NCBI GenBank assembly: GCA_008931825.1
Contig: QXVZ01027837.1
Span: 1-27,286 of the forward strand
Source of the DNA: Phallusia fumigata
Lineage: Eukaryota; Chordata; Ascidiacea; Phlebobranchia; Ascidiidae
Direction of reading: 5' to 3'
DNA: 27,286 bases
Positions 11,707 through 22,700 of this stretch are shown one piece after another (the first letter of the stretch is position 1; each line of letters opens with the position of its first letter). The translations under genes and the position numbers were made by a program. The notes under the pieces were generated by a model that saw only the letters and a list, made by a program, of their open reading frames with translations, searched no databases and had not been told where the DNA came from.

Positions 11707-12317
11707 GTAAATTACTGCCATTTTTCTTAGTTATTCAAATATGTGTTAGAAAAATGCAAATGTATATCATCAGTTGGAAGTCAGAAGTTCTGAAAAAACA
11801 TTGAGGACTTTTTCCTCCTAGACAGTGCCTTGCTTTTATGCCATGTTGCCTATAAATGCTCTTGTTGTATTAATCTGTTTTTTTTTTNTGTTACCAAGCT
11901 TACCAACTAAACTTTTCTGTTTGAGCCCCAATATTTTATGTCCAATCGGTGACAACGCCGGGAAAGCCCCACAAAAGATTTCACAAAGATTTTCGGGGCT
12001 GGAAACTTTATTAAACTTATTTTAAAATCAACAACTCGCTTATACATGTGTATATGTAATAATATTGTGTATTTTGAAAAATATAAACAGATTCAGATTT
12101 TTTTGAGATTTCTGTGGACGAATTTACTCTACGCTTGACTGGTCTGCAAACAAAACAAACCTGATGAAATTCGCCGCAACAAACTATGTGCGCATAGTTG
12201 CATCAGTCTGAAGTTATTATTGTTTTTTATGTTGTGTGGCGGAAATTTATAAGTCTTGCAAGTAGTGAGGTTGTCATTCAACTGTTTGCAAGATCCGACG
12301 AAGGTTAAAGCTAAAAA
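11707..12317. other. Short interval between broken gene B and gene C, with an N at 11888
   Basis: No exon encoding the PERF region, heme loop (FGAGPRNC) or C terminus can be found here in any frame, although genes A and C have these within about 1.7 kb and 1.3 kb after the same donor. The first 180 bases look like ordinary intron sequence. The N interrupts a T-run. After the N there is a piece shared with the A-B intergenic region (near 11959). The final part should contain the promoter and 5' leader of gene C. An ORF crossing the N has no recognisable content. Confidence 0.7.
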
Positions 12318-15300
12318 ATGATCACACCGTTGGATGTATTGTCTGCTCAAACGTGGATTCTGCTTGCAGCAGCAGTCTTTCTTATCAGGTAAAATAGCCG
12401 ATATCGGTGAACGCATATTTAAAATCGTTTTTAATTTTTTGTGTTAAATTGTTGCAATGATTAAAGCAGGTTGCAGACAGATTTTTTTGACAAATTTATT
12501 TAATTTCATGCAATTTTTTAGGTATTATATCCACAAGAAATGGCAAGTGTTAAAACAGCTGGGCATTCCACACGACCCACCAACAATACTAAACTGGGGT
12601 AACTTAAGGTCACATTTCTCTGATCCCCAAAAGGTAACATTTCCTTGCCTTGGTACAAAGTAAGACAATACACATGAAGTTGTGCAAAGCAGTAGATTTT
12701 AGCTACATGGAATAATATTATAAGTCTTAACAATATTTGTAACTTTGTTTTTTAGTTTTTTGAAAAAGATTTTGAAATGATGAAGAAGTATGGCCGGGTG
12801 TATGGGTAAGGAGTGTAGGAGTTGGCCATTGCATGTTGTGTAACTTGTTTATAACCTTACAGAAATAGTTGTTCTAATTTATTTGCATGATATATTTAAT
12901 GGCAGGTTGATTTCTGGTCACAATTTGCTACTCCATTCAAGCAACAAATGCACATTTCATTATTTTCAGTGTCTACAATGGCCTTATTCCGAGAGTAGGA
13001 GTCAGTGACCCCAAAATTCTGAAGCAAATCCTAATTAAAGATTTTCACTCATTTCCTGACAGACAGGTAGTAAATTTTTAAATGGATATTTTTCCTAGCT
13101 AGGATTTTGTCATTTTTATAGGTCGCCTTCCATGAAGGGGACACAAGCAGAGCTAACACTTAGCCATGGTTACCCAAACTGCATAAGTAGCCCTCTGTTT
13201 CGTGAAACACTTCATTTCAGTACAAGACGTAAATAAAAATGATTCATACAGCCTTTGTTCCAAACAGGTGAATGAAAATCAATCACACAGAAATTAAGAT
13301 TTCAAACTCTGGCGACTAAAATTATTGATCGATATTACTAGACTACCAGGCCAACTTGTTCAATTGCCTTTCAGAAAAATTTTTCTCATGTCAACGGCAA
13401 AGTAATGGGAGCAGCACTCACAATTGTGACAGGAAACAGGTGGAAGCGAATAAGGTAAATTCTCAAGCTTAACTGCTATTTTCAAATGGTGCCTAATTGA
13501 AGTTATTCGCTTAAGCACTTGCTTCGAAACATTTCCCAAATGTGAAATAAATATGCCTTTATAGGTTGTTTTGTTCTGAAATGAAATAATGTTCTTCCAT
13601 TCCATTTATAGTTTCTGGGATTTGTTCTATAGCAAAAACACATGTGAATAAATAGCAAAAACACACGTGAACAAATAAATGAATAAATCAATTAATTGCC
13701 TAGATGTTTGTAAACAAATTCTAACCCACATGATATTAATTCATGCAGGCACACTTTGTCACCTACTTTTTCAACTTCAAAACTCAAAGAAATGTTTGGA
13801 ATTGTGGACCAGTGTACTGAACTTATGGTAAACAATCTTTATGATGCAGTCAAAGAAAAGAATGGAGTGTTTGATACAAGGGAGTAAGTATCCATTGCAC
13901 CAGAAATAATCCACAACTGTTATTAGGAAATTCCTTGCTGCTATCAGTTGAATTAAAATGCTAGAATGTAGTTTTGGTCTTATATGTCTTAAAACTAGGG
14001 ATTATCGGCGCCGATATTTAGCGTTTTGATGATTATCGGTATCAGCCTTTTTACAACCCAAAAGCGATAAAAACTAAGTTGGGTGTTTTTGGCTTTGATG
14101 CAACCGTGTCCATTGTCTACAACGAACATTGTCCAATCACAGTAAAAGTTTTACGGTAAAAGTGACGAAGCTGTGCATGCTTGGGTCCTTTGACGTAGCA
14201 TGCGCTAGTGATGTCTGTTTTTACACATTTTAGTTCGCTTATAGCAAAGCACGACAGTATGGAGTGTTTGTCAACAAAAACCGGTAACCTGAAAGCCAGT
14301 TTCTTTTTATTGTATTTTGGCTTAAGCATACAATGAATGTACAAAACTTCAGTTGCCGAACATCTTGTTGCACAAGCATTATATGTAACGACACAGGGCA
14401 TTTTTAGTTACTTTGCCTACAATCCTCTTTTTTAAGTTCATGCTTATGCAAGACAGTTTGTTAGCGAAAGTATAATGGAATATACAGCACTTGGTCCAAT
14501 GATTACATTGCTGCAACCTGTGGCACGTGAACCAAACAGTGCGGCAAAAAAAGCTTCGGTTTAATTACCGCCGACTGGGACAACACTAATTAACCTGTGA
14601 CAGGTTTTTTTAGCGCTTGCTATATGCGTGATACATGACAATTTGTAGTAGACAATTTTTCAACTTGCTCAAGTTTGATACTTTTGTGTCATTGCAGCTT
14701 TTATATTTAACCCATAAAAATTGTTCTTGCCCAAAGTTTCACTAGTGACGTTGCCAATTAAAAATTTTTTTTTTACAAACTTATTATGTTAAATGACTGT
14801 TCTCTTACAGTCGATTTTGTGTTTGTGCCAGCCATGTCAGTGCCAAGTGCATTACGACCTGACTCTTATGTCGACATTCATGCGTCTCATTCATGACACC
14901 ACATCTTGTGCCCCTAGCCCGCCTCCACTTGAAATTTAAAATGTCAGCTTTAAATATCAGTTATCGGCCTTGACTGCTGATAATTGGTATCGGTCTTGAA
15001 AAAACATATCTGTCTATTCCTACCTAATACTAATCTAATCTAAAGATTACATAAAGATTAGTATGTATTTTTTTCCTGTCAGCAAAAAATATTAAAACTG
15101 CAGTGCTTGACAAAATACAAAAAAACTTGACTTACCATTTGCCAGAGGGAGTAAAGCCATTTAAAAAGTACCGTACTGATTTGATGATTTAATTTACCTT
15201 TCAGCATGTTTGGCAAGCTTTCACTTGATACAGTTTGTTCTTCTGCATTTGGAGTAAATGTCAACAGCCAGGTAAAATGAATTTGTGTCAAAATGCTAAT

Positions 15301-18018
15301 TCATTTAGTAAAATACAAGTTTTAATTTATTGCTTATTGCTGCAGGATAAAAGTGAAGAAGAATCAAAAACAGTAATAATGGCGAGAAAGGTTTTTGACA
15401 GGACCCTTGCCAAAAACATAATGTTTTTTCTTTTTGGTAGGTGTCGAGTGTTTTGAAGTAATTTGTTTTTAGGAGAAAAGTTGCCTGCATGAATTGTTTA
15501 TTTTTGGACTTCTGCATGATTTGTTGTTTTAGTGATGTTTCCATGGACGGAAAGAATCGCAGGATTTTTTAACTACAGCATCTTTGTGGCTGATACAGTG
15601 GAATATTTTGCATCGCTAACAGATGTTGTTATTCGTAACAAACAAAACGCAAAAGGAACAAAGGTATGTAAACCAATGTAGACATGACTTTTGAATTTTT
15701 TATCCTAAATTGGAAAAATCCTTAATTTTTTATCCTAAATTAATTGAAGGTTTTGCTTTACTAGAGAATGGATATAATGCATTCTATGCTAGAATCAGAG
15801 ATCACAGAATATGAAGCAAAACATGAAACTAAAGGTACAAATTAAAACAAGAAATGCTGCAACATTTAATTCATAATATTTAAGACAAAGGTTATTATAG
15901 AAGGCCAATATGTCCCAAACCAGGTGTATGGATGATAGTGAAGTATACCATAAACAAAATACATACATAAAAATGCAATAGAATATGTGTACTGTTCCGA
16001 AAGTGCTTGCAGAAAACTTAAAGGGACCTGGCCAGGTCTGATCAAGGTTTACACTCACAAGCACAAGGTCCTAGCAATTTGAAATTTAAGTTACTTAAAC
16101 TTCTTTTAGGACTCACCAGGGTTGAGATAACAGGGAACAGTGTGCTAATGATGATGGCTGGTTATGAAACAACATCTGGTGCGATGGTGTTTCTTGCATA
16201 CAATTTGGCATGGCATAAAGATGCCCAAGACCAAGCTAGGGAAGAAGTGAGAAGTCTAGTAAAAGAACATGTAAGACATGGCGATTGTAGTTTACACTAG
16301 GATTTCAACACAAAACTGTCATGCGAATTTTCAGAAAATAAGTGTTTCAAAATGGAAAACCATACATGTTTATCCATTGACTAAAACACTTGCTCCCTAT
16401 ACAAGTATGATCTTAATTTCTAGGTTTTGCACCAGAAGTAAGTTTTAAAAAGTGTTTTGGAGAAATTCTTGTAGCTCTGGTATGCAGTAATCTAGATAAC
16501 GATATGCTCATATGTCGTAATCTAGATCATAATATTCCTTTAAACCAAATCAACGAATTTTTTTGCCTTTGAATAAATTATGTTGTTTTACAGGGTGGTT
16601 TGACATACGAAGCTGTGAGCAACATGAAATACCTCACGCAATGCCTCAATGAAACATTGCGCCTATATCCTCCTGCTGTGAGGTGAGGTTTTTCTCTGCC
16701 GCCGATGTTTTTTGAATATGTCATAAACTTGTTTAACCAGTTTCTACCAAGCTTCTTGTTAAAATCACACAACCTACAATATTAGAGCAATTAGTTTTAG
16801 TGTTTATTTGTTAATTTTTATCCTGCATTCATGGACTGATGCCTAACCGGGATATGCTTCTAATGAGTACCACATCAAGCTGTCTGTCCAACTCCAGTTC
16901 TGATAGAACATTTTATGTTTGATATAACTTGACTGAGTTTAACCCTTGCGATTTTAGTTGGTTAAAGCAATGTTGCTTAAATTTTGTTAAGTGAATTACA
17001 AAGTCCACAGCCAACAAGTGTGGCAATACTAGTATCGACTATGGTATAGAAATCCAGATGTTAAAAAGATGTTTATCGAAAGTGATAAGCTTAACCTTTT
17101 TCAGAAACAATCGTCAATGTGAAAAGGACATTACAATTGATGGAATAACCATCTTGGAGGGGATGGTTGTTGATATTCCAACATATGGACTTGCTAGAGA
17201 TGAAACATACTGGGAAGAACCCTTGGAGTTTAAGCCAGAAAGGTAACAATTTTTGGTTTCATTTTTAGTGCAAGGTTGCAAATTGAAATTGGAACCATTG
17301 GAAAATTGTAATAAGGCAATGGTCAAATTAATTTGTAAAAGTTGTAAAGTAGGTTACCTGGCTTTTTGACTGTTTGAAATTCAAAATAATCTGCCTATTT
17401 TGTAAATCTTTGCACCCTTTATTGTTTGGTAGAAAGTTCAGCAAATATTGTCCAGTGCTTGGCGTCAGATAAAAATATTGATTAGTTTTTGGTAGTAACC
17501 CATGATACTTAGACATAAAGCGCTTATTATAAATTTTCTGGTTTGTATGTGTAGAATGGAGGACATGACAAAAATTGATCCCATGATGTTTCAACCATTC
17601 GGAGCTGGACCTCGAAACTGTATTGGGATGAGATTTGCCATCATGGAAATCAAAATAGCCTTTGCCAAACTTCTGCTTGACTTTCAACTGGAAGTCTGTC
17701 CTGATACCCCAGTAAGTGTTGTGAAGTAAGATATGCACTTATTCTTTGCAATGTGTAGTAGCTTGGAAGCAGAAGCACTGACCAATAATACATTTATATA
17801 CAGTTCTCGCAGAGTGAAATGTATACAAATGTAGTTTATTGATATAACCACTAACCAATGAGTGATCTATGTTGGTTTAAAGACTGCACATATTCCAAAA
17901 CCACCAGCAAAACTTTGATTTGATGTAGAAACCTCCTGTCGAGATCATCTTTAAGTTTAGCACACAACCCAAAGTGGACCTCTACCTGAAGGTGATCCCC
18001 CTCAACAAAGAATCTTGA
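12318..18018 (+). CDS. CYP3-like cytochrome P450, gene C (complete, 15 coding exons, 512 aa)
   Basis: Full-length CYP3-clan mono-oxygenase, close to the roughly 500 residues usual for CYP3A. Exons: 12318-12388, 12522-12633, 12756-12805, 12970-13066, 13375-13454, 13749-13883, 15205-15271, 15346-15436, 15533-15663, 15765-15834, 16110-16270, 16594-16682, 17105-17242, 17555-17711, 17929-18018 (TGA). The sum is 1539 bp with no frame break. The start is MITPLDVLSAQTWILLAAAV, a membrane anchor in the same position as in B and D. Residues: hinge GIPHDPP; C-helix W133-R137 (WKRIR); I-helix AGYETT 318-323; ExxR E375-R378; KPERM in place of PERF at 428-432; heme loop FGAGPRNCIG with C453. The C terminus is short (VIPLNKES). 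Intron 6 (1.3 kb) holds a hAT-like element; intron 12 holds a worn SINE relative. Substrate unknown. Nearest neighbour in sequence is gene D. Confidence 0.95.
13629..13690. repeat. Short tandem repeat in gene C intron 5
   Basis: ATAGCAAAAACACATGTGAA is followed 23 bp later by a near copy with CACACGTGAAC, then an AAATGAATAAAT tail. It lies between exons 5 and 6 of gene C. Confidence 0.6.
13996..15022. mobile_element. hAT-like transposon remnant (about 1.03 kb) in gene C intron 6
   Basis: The left end starts TAGGGATTATCGGCGCCGAT. The right end, read on the opposite strand, starts TAGGAATAGACAGATAT. Both subterminal regions are rich in ATCGG/CCGAT motifs (for example GATTATCGGTATCAG on the left, GATAATTGGTATCGG on the right). 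The flanking octamers CTTAAAAC (13988-13995) and CCTAATAC (15023-15030) match at 6 of 8, consistent with a worn 8-bp hAT target-site duplication. No transposase domain is visible; the longest open frame inside is 94 codons on the minus strand with no recognisable motif. It is probably non-autonomous. Splicing of exons 6 and 7 of gene C appears unaffected. Confidence 0.6.
15692..15750. repeat. 30-bp direct repeat in gene C intron 9
   Basis: Two adjacent copies of TTTTTTATCCTAAATT with a 30-bp period lie just before exon 10. It looks like a simple slippage duplication of no evident function. Confidence 0.6.
16815..17045 (-). repeat. Worn SINE-related sequence in gene C intron 12
   Basis: Fragments match the SINE body at 22915-23140 in gene D in the same relative order: TTCTAATGAGTACCA against TCGTAATGAGAAGTTGG, and GTTAAAGCAATGTTGC against ATTAAAGCAATGCTGC. 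The tRNA-like head is no longer recognisable. The orientation is assigned from the gene D copy. Confidence 0.4.
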
Positions 18019-18233
18019 ATGGAACAAGCCAGAAAAAAACTACTACATGTACTGAAATTTCAAACCAAATATTTTCGTTGTTATCTGTCCCTTTTTGCCA
18101 CAGTGCTCTTTAAAGTTCTACCGCTCCCATATTTTATCTCAAGTGTTACAAGTTTAACATTATGTTAAGTTATAACCTCAATTTTTGAACTTTGTGCGAA
18201 GTATGGGCAAATTTTATTGAAACTGTGACACGT

Positions 18234-18311
18234 CCTTCAATCAACAGTAATTTATGCATCATGAAAAGCAACCAATTAGAAAGTAGAATAAATTACTGTT
18301 TGAATTGAAGG
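18234..18311. repeat. Fold-back (inverted repeat) in the 3' region of gene C
   Basis: The left arm CCTTCAATCAACAGTAATTT and the right arm AAATTACTGTTTGAATTGAA(GG) pair over about 22 bp with a 2-base bulge or indel, separated by about 30 bases. The pairing does not extend beyond the arms. It could be a tiny MITE, an RNA stem in the 3' UTR, or, less likely, a small-RNA hairpin. The right arm overlaps the AATAAA at 18287. Confidence 0.7.
18287..18292 (+). terminator. Candidate poly(A) signal of gene C
   Basis: First AATAAA after the TGA of gene C, about 270 bp downstream. It lies in the inner edge of the right arm of the fold-back, so RNA pairing could affect its use. Another AATAAA occurs at 18779-18784. 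Confidence 0.4.
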
Positions 18312-19707
18312 TTCATTGGTTTTACTAATTGTGTTAAGTTAAATGTTCTCTTGCATTGCCTACATGTGCAAGGCGGCATGCAGTTGTTAATTGTTTTTCC
18401 AAAAGTGTATGTAAAAAACCTCAACTTTACTTTTACAAATCGTTGAATAATTTTTTTCCTTTATCCCACTCTGAAAAAAAAAAATTAAAACAAAAAAAAA
18501 CAACTTTGTTTGCAGTTGTCCTTTTTTGTGATTTGTTTTCAATTGATGTTGGTGTTTGTTTTGTGCCTGTATATTTCCGTGCAGAAAGTTTGGTGATGTT
18601 GTAATTAAATTGTAAAACAATGCACCTAAATTTTAATCCTTTTTAAAAATCTGTGTCATTTGTAACATGTGCATTTGCCCCAAATCTTGTTTTTCTTTAC
18701 CCCTTACAAATAATCATGCCTAGTCATGAAATCAAAATCTATGTTGCGAATGTAGTGTATTTTTGCTAATCACTTAGCAATAAACAGGCAATTTTAAAAA
18801 TTTGTCCAAGACGGAGAACAGTTGACCAGAAACAAGAAGCCCTACAAAGTAACTTGCGTACATTTTCCCCCAACCAGTTAAGACCAGCTGTACAAGTTCA
18901 GTTTGATTGAACAAAACCATTAAAGTCAATTTTAAACAACAAAATGTTTGCAGTGCGGGTTGGATCCGAGCTCAACATATGGTTTGAACGGATTACACAT
19001 AAACTAATTGGATTAAACGTACAGAATTTATTTCTCCATAAGCCACAGATCGGGTCCAAGGTCGCCTTACGCAGCTCGTAGAGAATCGGCACAACAGAAT
19101 TTCCCCAAGCACACGAGCCATTCAAAAACCTCCGTAGGTCCAGAATCAACTATCGAAAGCGGGAGATCCCCGAAAGCGAAACCAGAGTTGTTGCGTTTAC
19201 ATGTGCCGGGCCGGTGACGAGAATCAATTCGCGTGGTTAGTATGACTACAAAGTGACGCTATCACGTCATACAAAGCACAATGCCGGAAATGGGCGCGTA
19301 TTTTTGTTACGTTATAAGATACAATGAAGATGTGCGAAAGAGAGCGGTTGTGAAAAAAAGATTTCGCTGCGTACCTTTAAATGTGACTGCCGATAAGTTG
19401 ACGACTTACAGTGGGTGCTACAAAAGGGTGTTGCAGGAAAAGTTGGAATTATTACAAAGATAAAGGCTGGATGAATGCATTTTCCCGTAGATTAGACAAT
19501 GGCGTAGAAATACAACTTTGCTTGAAGTGGGAGTAGCCACAGGTGCTAGTAAACATATTAATACCTCAAGCTCCGAATAGATGCCAATTTAGTTTAAGAT
19601 CAACTTGCAGTTTTGAGAATAAAATTTGCAAACGCTTTGATGCGTTTTTTGCAGCAAAGCGCAATTAATCTATTTGCGAGTAAACTAGAACAAAGTCAAA
19701 CCTACAA

Positions 19708-22700
19708 ATGTTTACGCCTTTGGATATTCTGTCGCTTTACACGTGGATTCTGCTTGTAACCGTTTTCTTCCTGGCAAGGTATGTTGGACAGCCACAAGAC
19801 CAAAAACAAATGCTGTCTTGGGTGAAGGCTTGGGAAGCCCAGCCAGTTGTATGCGTAAGGTCCTACAAAATATATGTAACCTGCGTTTATGTGGGTCTAG
19901 GGAGGCTCTGGAATCAATATGTTTAGAGCAGTGGTTCTCAGGCTTTTTTCCATGGACCCCTTAACCGACATGCAGGTTAAAGCCCACCCCAACGGACATT
20001 CTTTTCGTAAATAGGCTAGTATGTTTATGTCAACATAATAGGAAGAGAAACTATTACCTCTTACAATTGATATCAAAATCATGCCAACATGTTTTAAACT
20101 AAATTCTCCCTAAACGGAAATTTCCCCCGGTTCAAGCTGATCTAAAGCCCACTGGTTATCGGAAAGATAGACACTGTCGTATAGGTTTTACAGCAGTGAC
20201 AAGATTCTCGCAGTCTAGATTTTAACGTCTTTCACAATTGGCGTTTATAGCACGTTTAATAAACTTTTATTCTCGGGTGTTTAAAACTTTTCGACAAACT
20301 ATTGACGATAAATATGTTTTCGAACTAAAGAAAAATAGATTCAACGTTCCGTACAAGCTTGCAATTTTTGGGTAACAAAGATGGACTTCGTTATGATCAA
20401 GTTACGTTTGTATGAACGCAAAAACTATGACCTCCTACAAAACACTCTTTGCTCGCTCGACTTGACACGTTTATTGGACTGTTCACAAACCCATAACAGT
20501 CCTTCATTGTAACCAAGGATGGCAATACAGTACGCAGCAGCAGCATCATCAGAAGGTACGGTGCGCCCTTTGCAACAAATGCCCACAACGCAATATGTAC
20601 CGCAACATCCTTAATTGTGATATGTAGCGTTGGTGTTAAAAATCGAAAAAAATGAGAACAATGCAGATCAAACTTTGTCGAGACTAACCAACAGGTAAGT
20701 TATTATTTGTTGATCATACCAAAAAAATTAGCAACCGCCAACTACCTTTTCACGCAGTTTATGTGACGTAAGTATTTAATGCGTAGGCAATGTGTTCTTA
20801 CACCACCACTGTTACTATTCTGTTGCATGCCACTCAATCAATTAAAAACTGTGAGTCACCACAAAACACCATTTGTGAATGACTGTTGCTGTTTGGTTAC
20901 ATAACACTCACTTAATCAAAAACTATGAGTCACTACAAAACTCAATTTGTGTAATCGTCTTCATAACGTAGTGGGGTGTATGTAATTACTGATAGGCGTT
21001 TAGTAAAACAGCAATAGGGGTTCAATTAATCTCCGCGTTTACCGTCGCGCCAATGTAGATACGGCAACTGCTCTTTTATGGCCCATTACCGGAGGTCTTA
21101 AAATTAACTGACTGTTTTTAAACAAATGTCCACCACACAGATGTTATCATCAGCAATTCATGGGACACTTGCGGTGTTTTCCTTTCTCCGTACAAAACCA
21201 ATGTTTTTTACGAACAGTTTTTTTGGAAACGGTGGCGTTTTTGTCACACGTGAAGCGAGCAAGTTACAAAAAATGTGTCTATGCATGGAGTGGCCTCAGT
21301 CGCAAAACAAACAAGCTAACCAGAGCTGCAAACGATGCGGGGTGAACGTAAATAAGCCGAACTCAATTCGCAACAAGTTCTGTTGCAACATACAATGTTT
21401 TAATCTGTTGAAAGTTAGTAAATAGCGCTGCGAAAAAAGACTGCGATAGGGATTGTTGAGTAAATGACATTTAACTGTATTCGCCAAAACGAAGTATTAG
21501 GCAATTCCTGAACATTTCGAAACAAGCTTTGTCGCAAAAGTGATGTGTATTAGGCTATATTTGTCTGAGCAAACATGCAGTCGAAGCCGGCTGCGACAAC
21601 AGTTACTTTGTTATCGCTGATTGTGGTGTGTCGTGTTTTCTGCACTCTGATAACACTTGACGAGTATGCGTAACGTAAAATGACAAACGTTTACTAATGC
21701 TCTGACCACACAATTGAGCACAACAAGGATCTTTGCACGGACTTTCACGGGGGGTCACTGGCAGTTAAAACAGTTGTGACGTGGTGGGCCGTGTTGTCGG
21801 AAAAATTACAGAAGCCCTTGACACGTTCAATTAGCTTTTTCCTATTGTTGCTTCTGTAGGGAATTGCTTTCTTTGGTCATAACCCAGACACACGCCATAT
21901 GTTCCATTTGCAACATCATTTTAGACGTGTAGCTCCAGCGCGTTTAACCACAATCTACCAGATGCGCCTTTAACCCATCTGCGCTTCATACCGTCTTCAG
22001 GTCGAGCAGCTATTTCGGGCCTGGTGATTAATTTAGTGCAATTGTGTCGCTATGTTTTCTTTCACCAAGAGAAACCAACTTAACTTAAAACATTAATTGT
22101 CCTGCTACCAGTGACCCCAAACGAGACCAAATAGCAACGCCTGTTTAGTCATCGACACCTGCGGGTCAAAACACATGCTTTTTGCATCGTTTTTCTTTCT
22201 ATCACTTTCAGAAACGTTAAAACAGTTACTGTACATCGCAGAAATTTTATCGTGATAGAGGCATATCACTAAAATTGTGCTGCCCGTTTTCAGGTACTAT
22301 ATCCGGATGAAATGGCAGGTTTTAAAAAGGCTAAACATCCCACATGACCCACCCAACATATTGAACTGGGGAAATTCAAAATCACACTTCACTGACCCTT
22401 ATTTGGTTTGTACATTTCTGCTTTGTTATTCATATGCATTTAGACAAACATAAAATGCAGCTGATAAAACAATTTTTGGCCTAAATTACTTTAGATCTAG
22501 AACATATAATTATGCCAAAAAACTAATTTTATTTATTAGTCATTCCAGAAAGACTTTGAAATGATGAAAAAGTATGGTCGGGTTTACGGGTATGGTGATA
22601 TAAAGTAAACCTAATGATCAGCACAAAAGTTTCATTTATGTGTTATTTTTTAGTGTGTACAACGGCCTTGTACCAAGGATAGGAATCAGTGACCCAAAAG

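Larger units (their letters stand above)
18019..19707. other. 3' region of gene C and intergenic DNA before gene D
   Basis: This holds the 3' untranslated region of gene C, a fold-back (18234-18311) with a candidate poly(A) signal, A- and T-runs near 18475-18500, and from about 18890 to 19470 a stretch visibly richer in G, C and CpG. In that stretch are two divergent small ORFs (minus 18898-19149, 83 codons; plus 19281-19463, 60 codons) around a TGACG-CGTCA inverted motif. I recognise neither ORF and do not call them genes. The last 240 bases should hold the promoter of gene D. Confidence 0.55.
19779..22293. other. Intron 1 of gene D (2.5 kb), no supported gene
   Basis: Far longer than the matching introns of B (294 bp) and C (133 bp), so it has been expanded by insertion. 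It contains a hAT-type terminal motif CAGTGGTTCTCAGGCTTTTT at 19929 with no matching right end found, a duplicated about 48-bp unit (20831-20953), a 99-codon ORF with a cysteine cluster (21126-21425), and the partner copy of the 4460 repeat (21925-22070). No splice-compatible P450 sequence lies inside. Confidence 0.6.

Noticed and set aside
11825-12025. ORF crossing the N at 11888 as a possible missing end of gene B
   Set aside because: No similarity to the PERF, heme-loop or C-terminal exons, and it lacks a splice-compatible start.
17328-17738. 136-codon minus-strand ORF
   Set aside because: It lies antisense across the heme-loop exon of gene C and its intron; the plus strand explains the sequence fully and the minus frame has no recognisable domain.
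7422-18018. Genes B and C as one fused transcript
   Set aside because: Gene C has its own start codon and membrane-anchor exon; B exon 12 ends with two bases of an open codon and C exon 1 starts at a codon boundary with no acceptor AG at its start.
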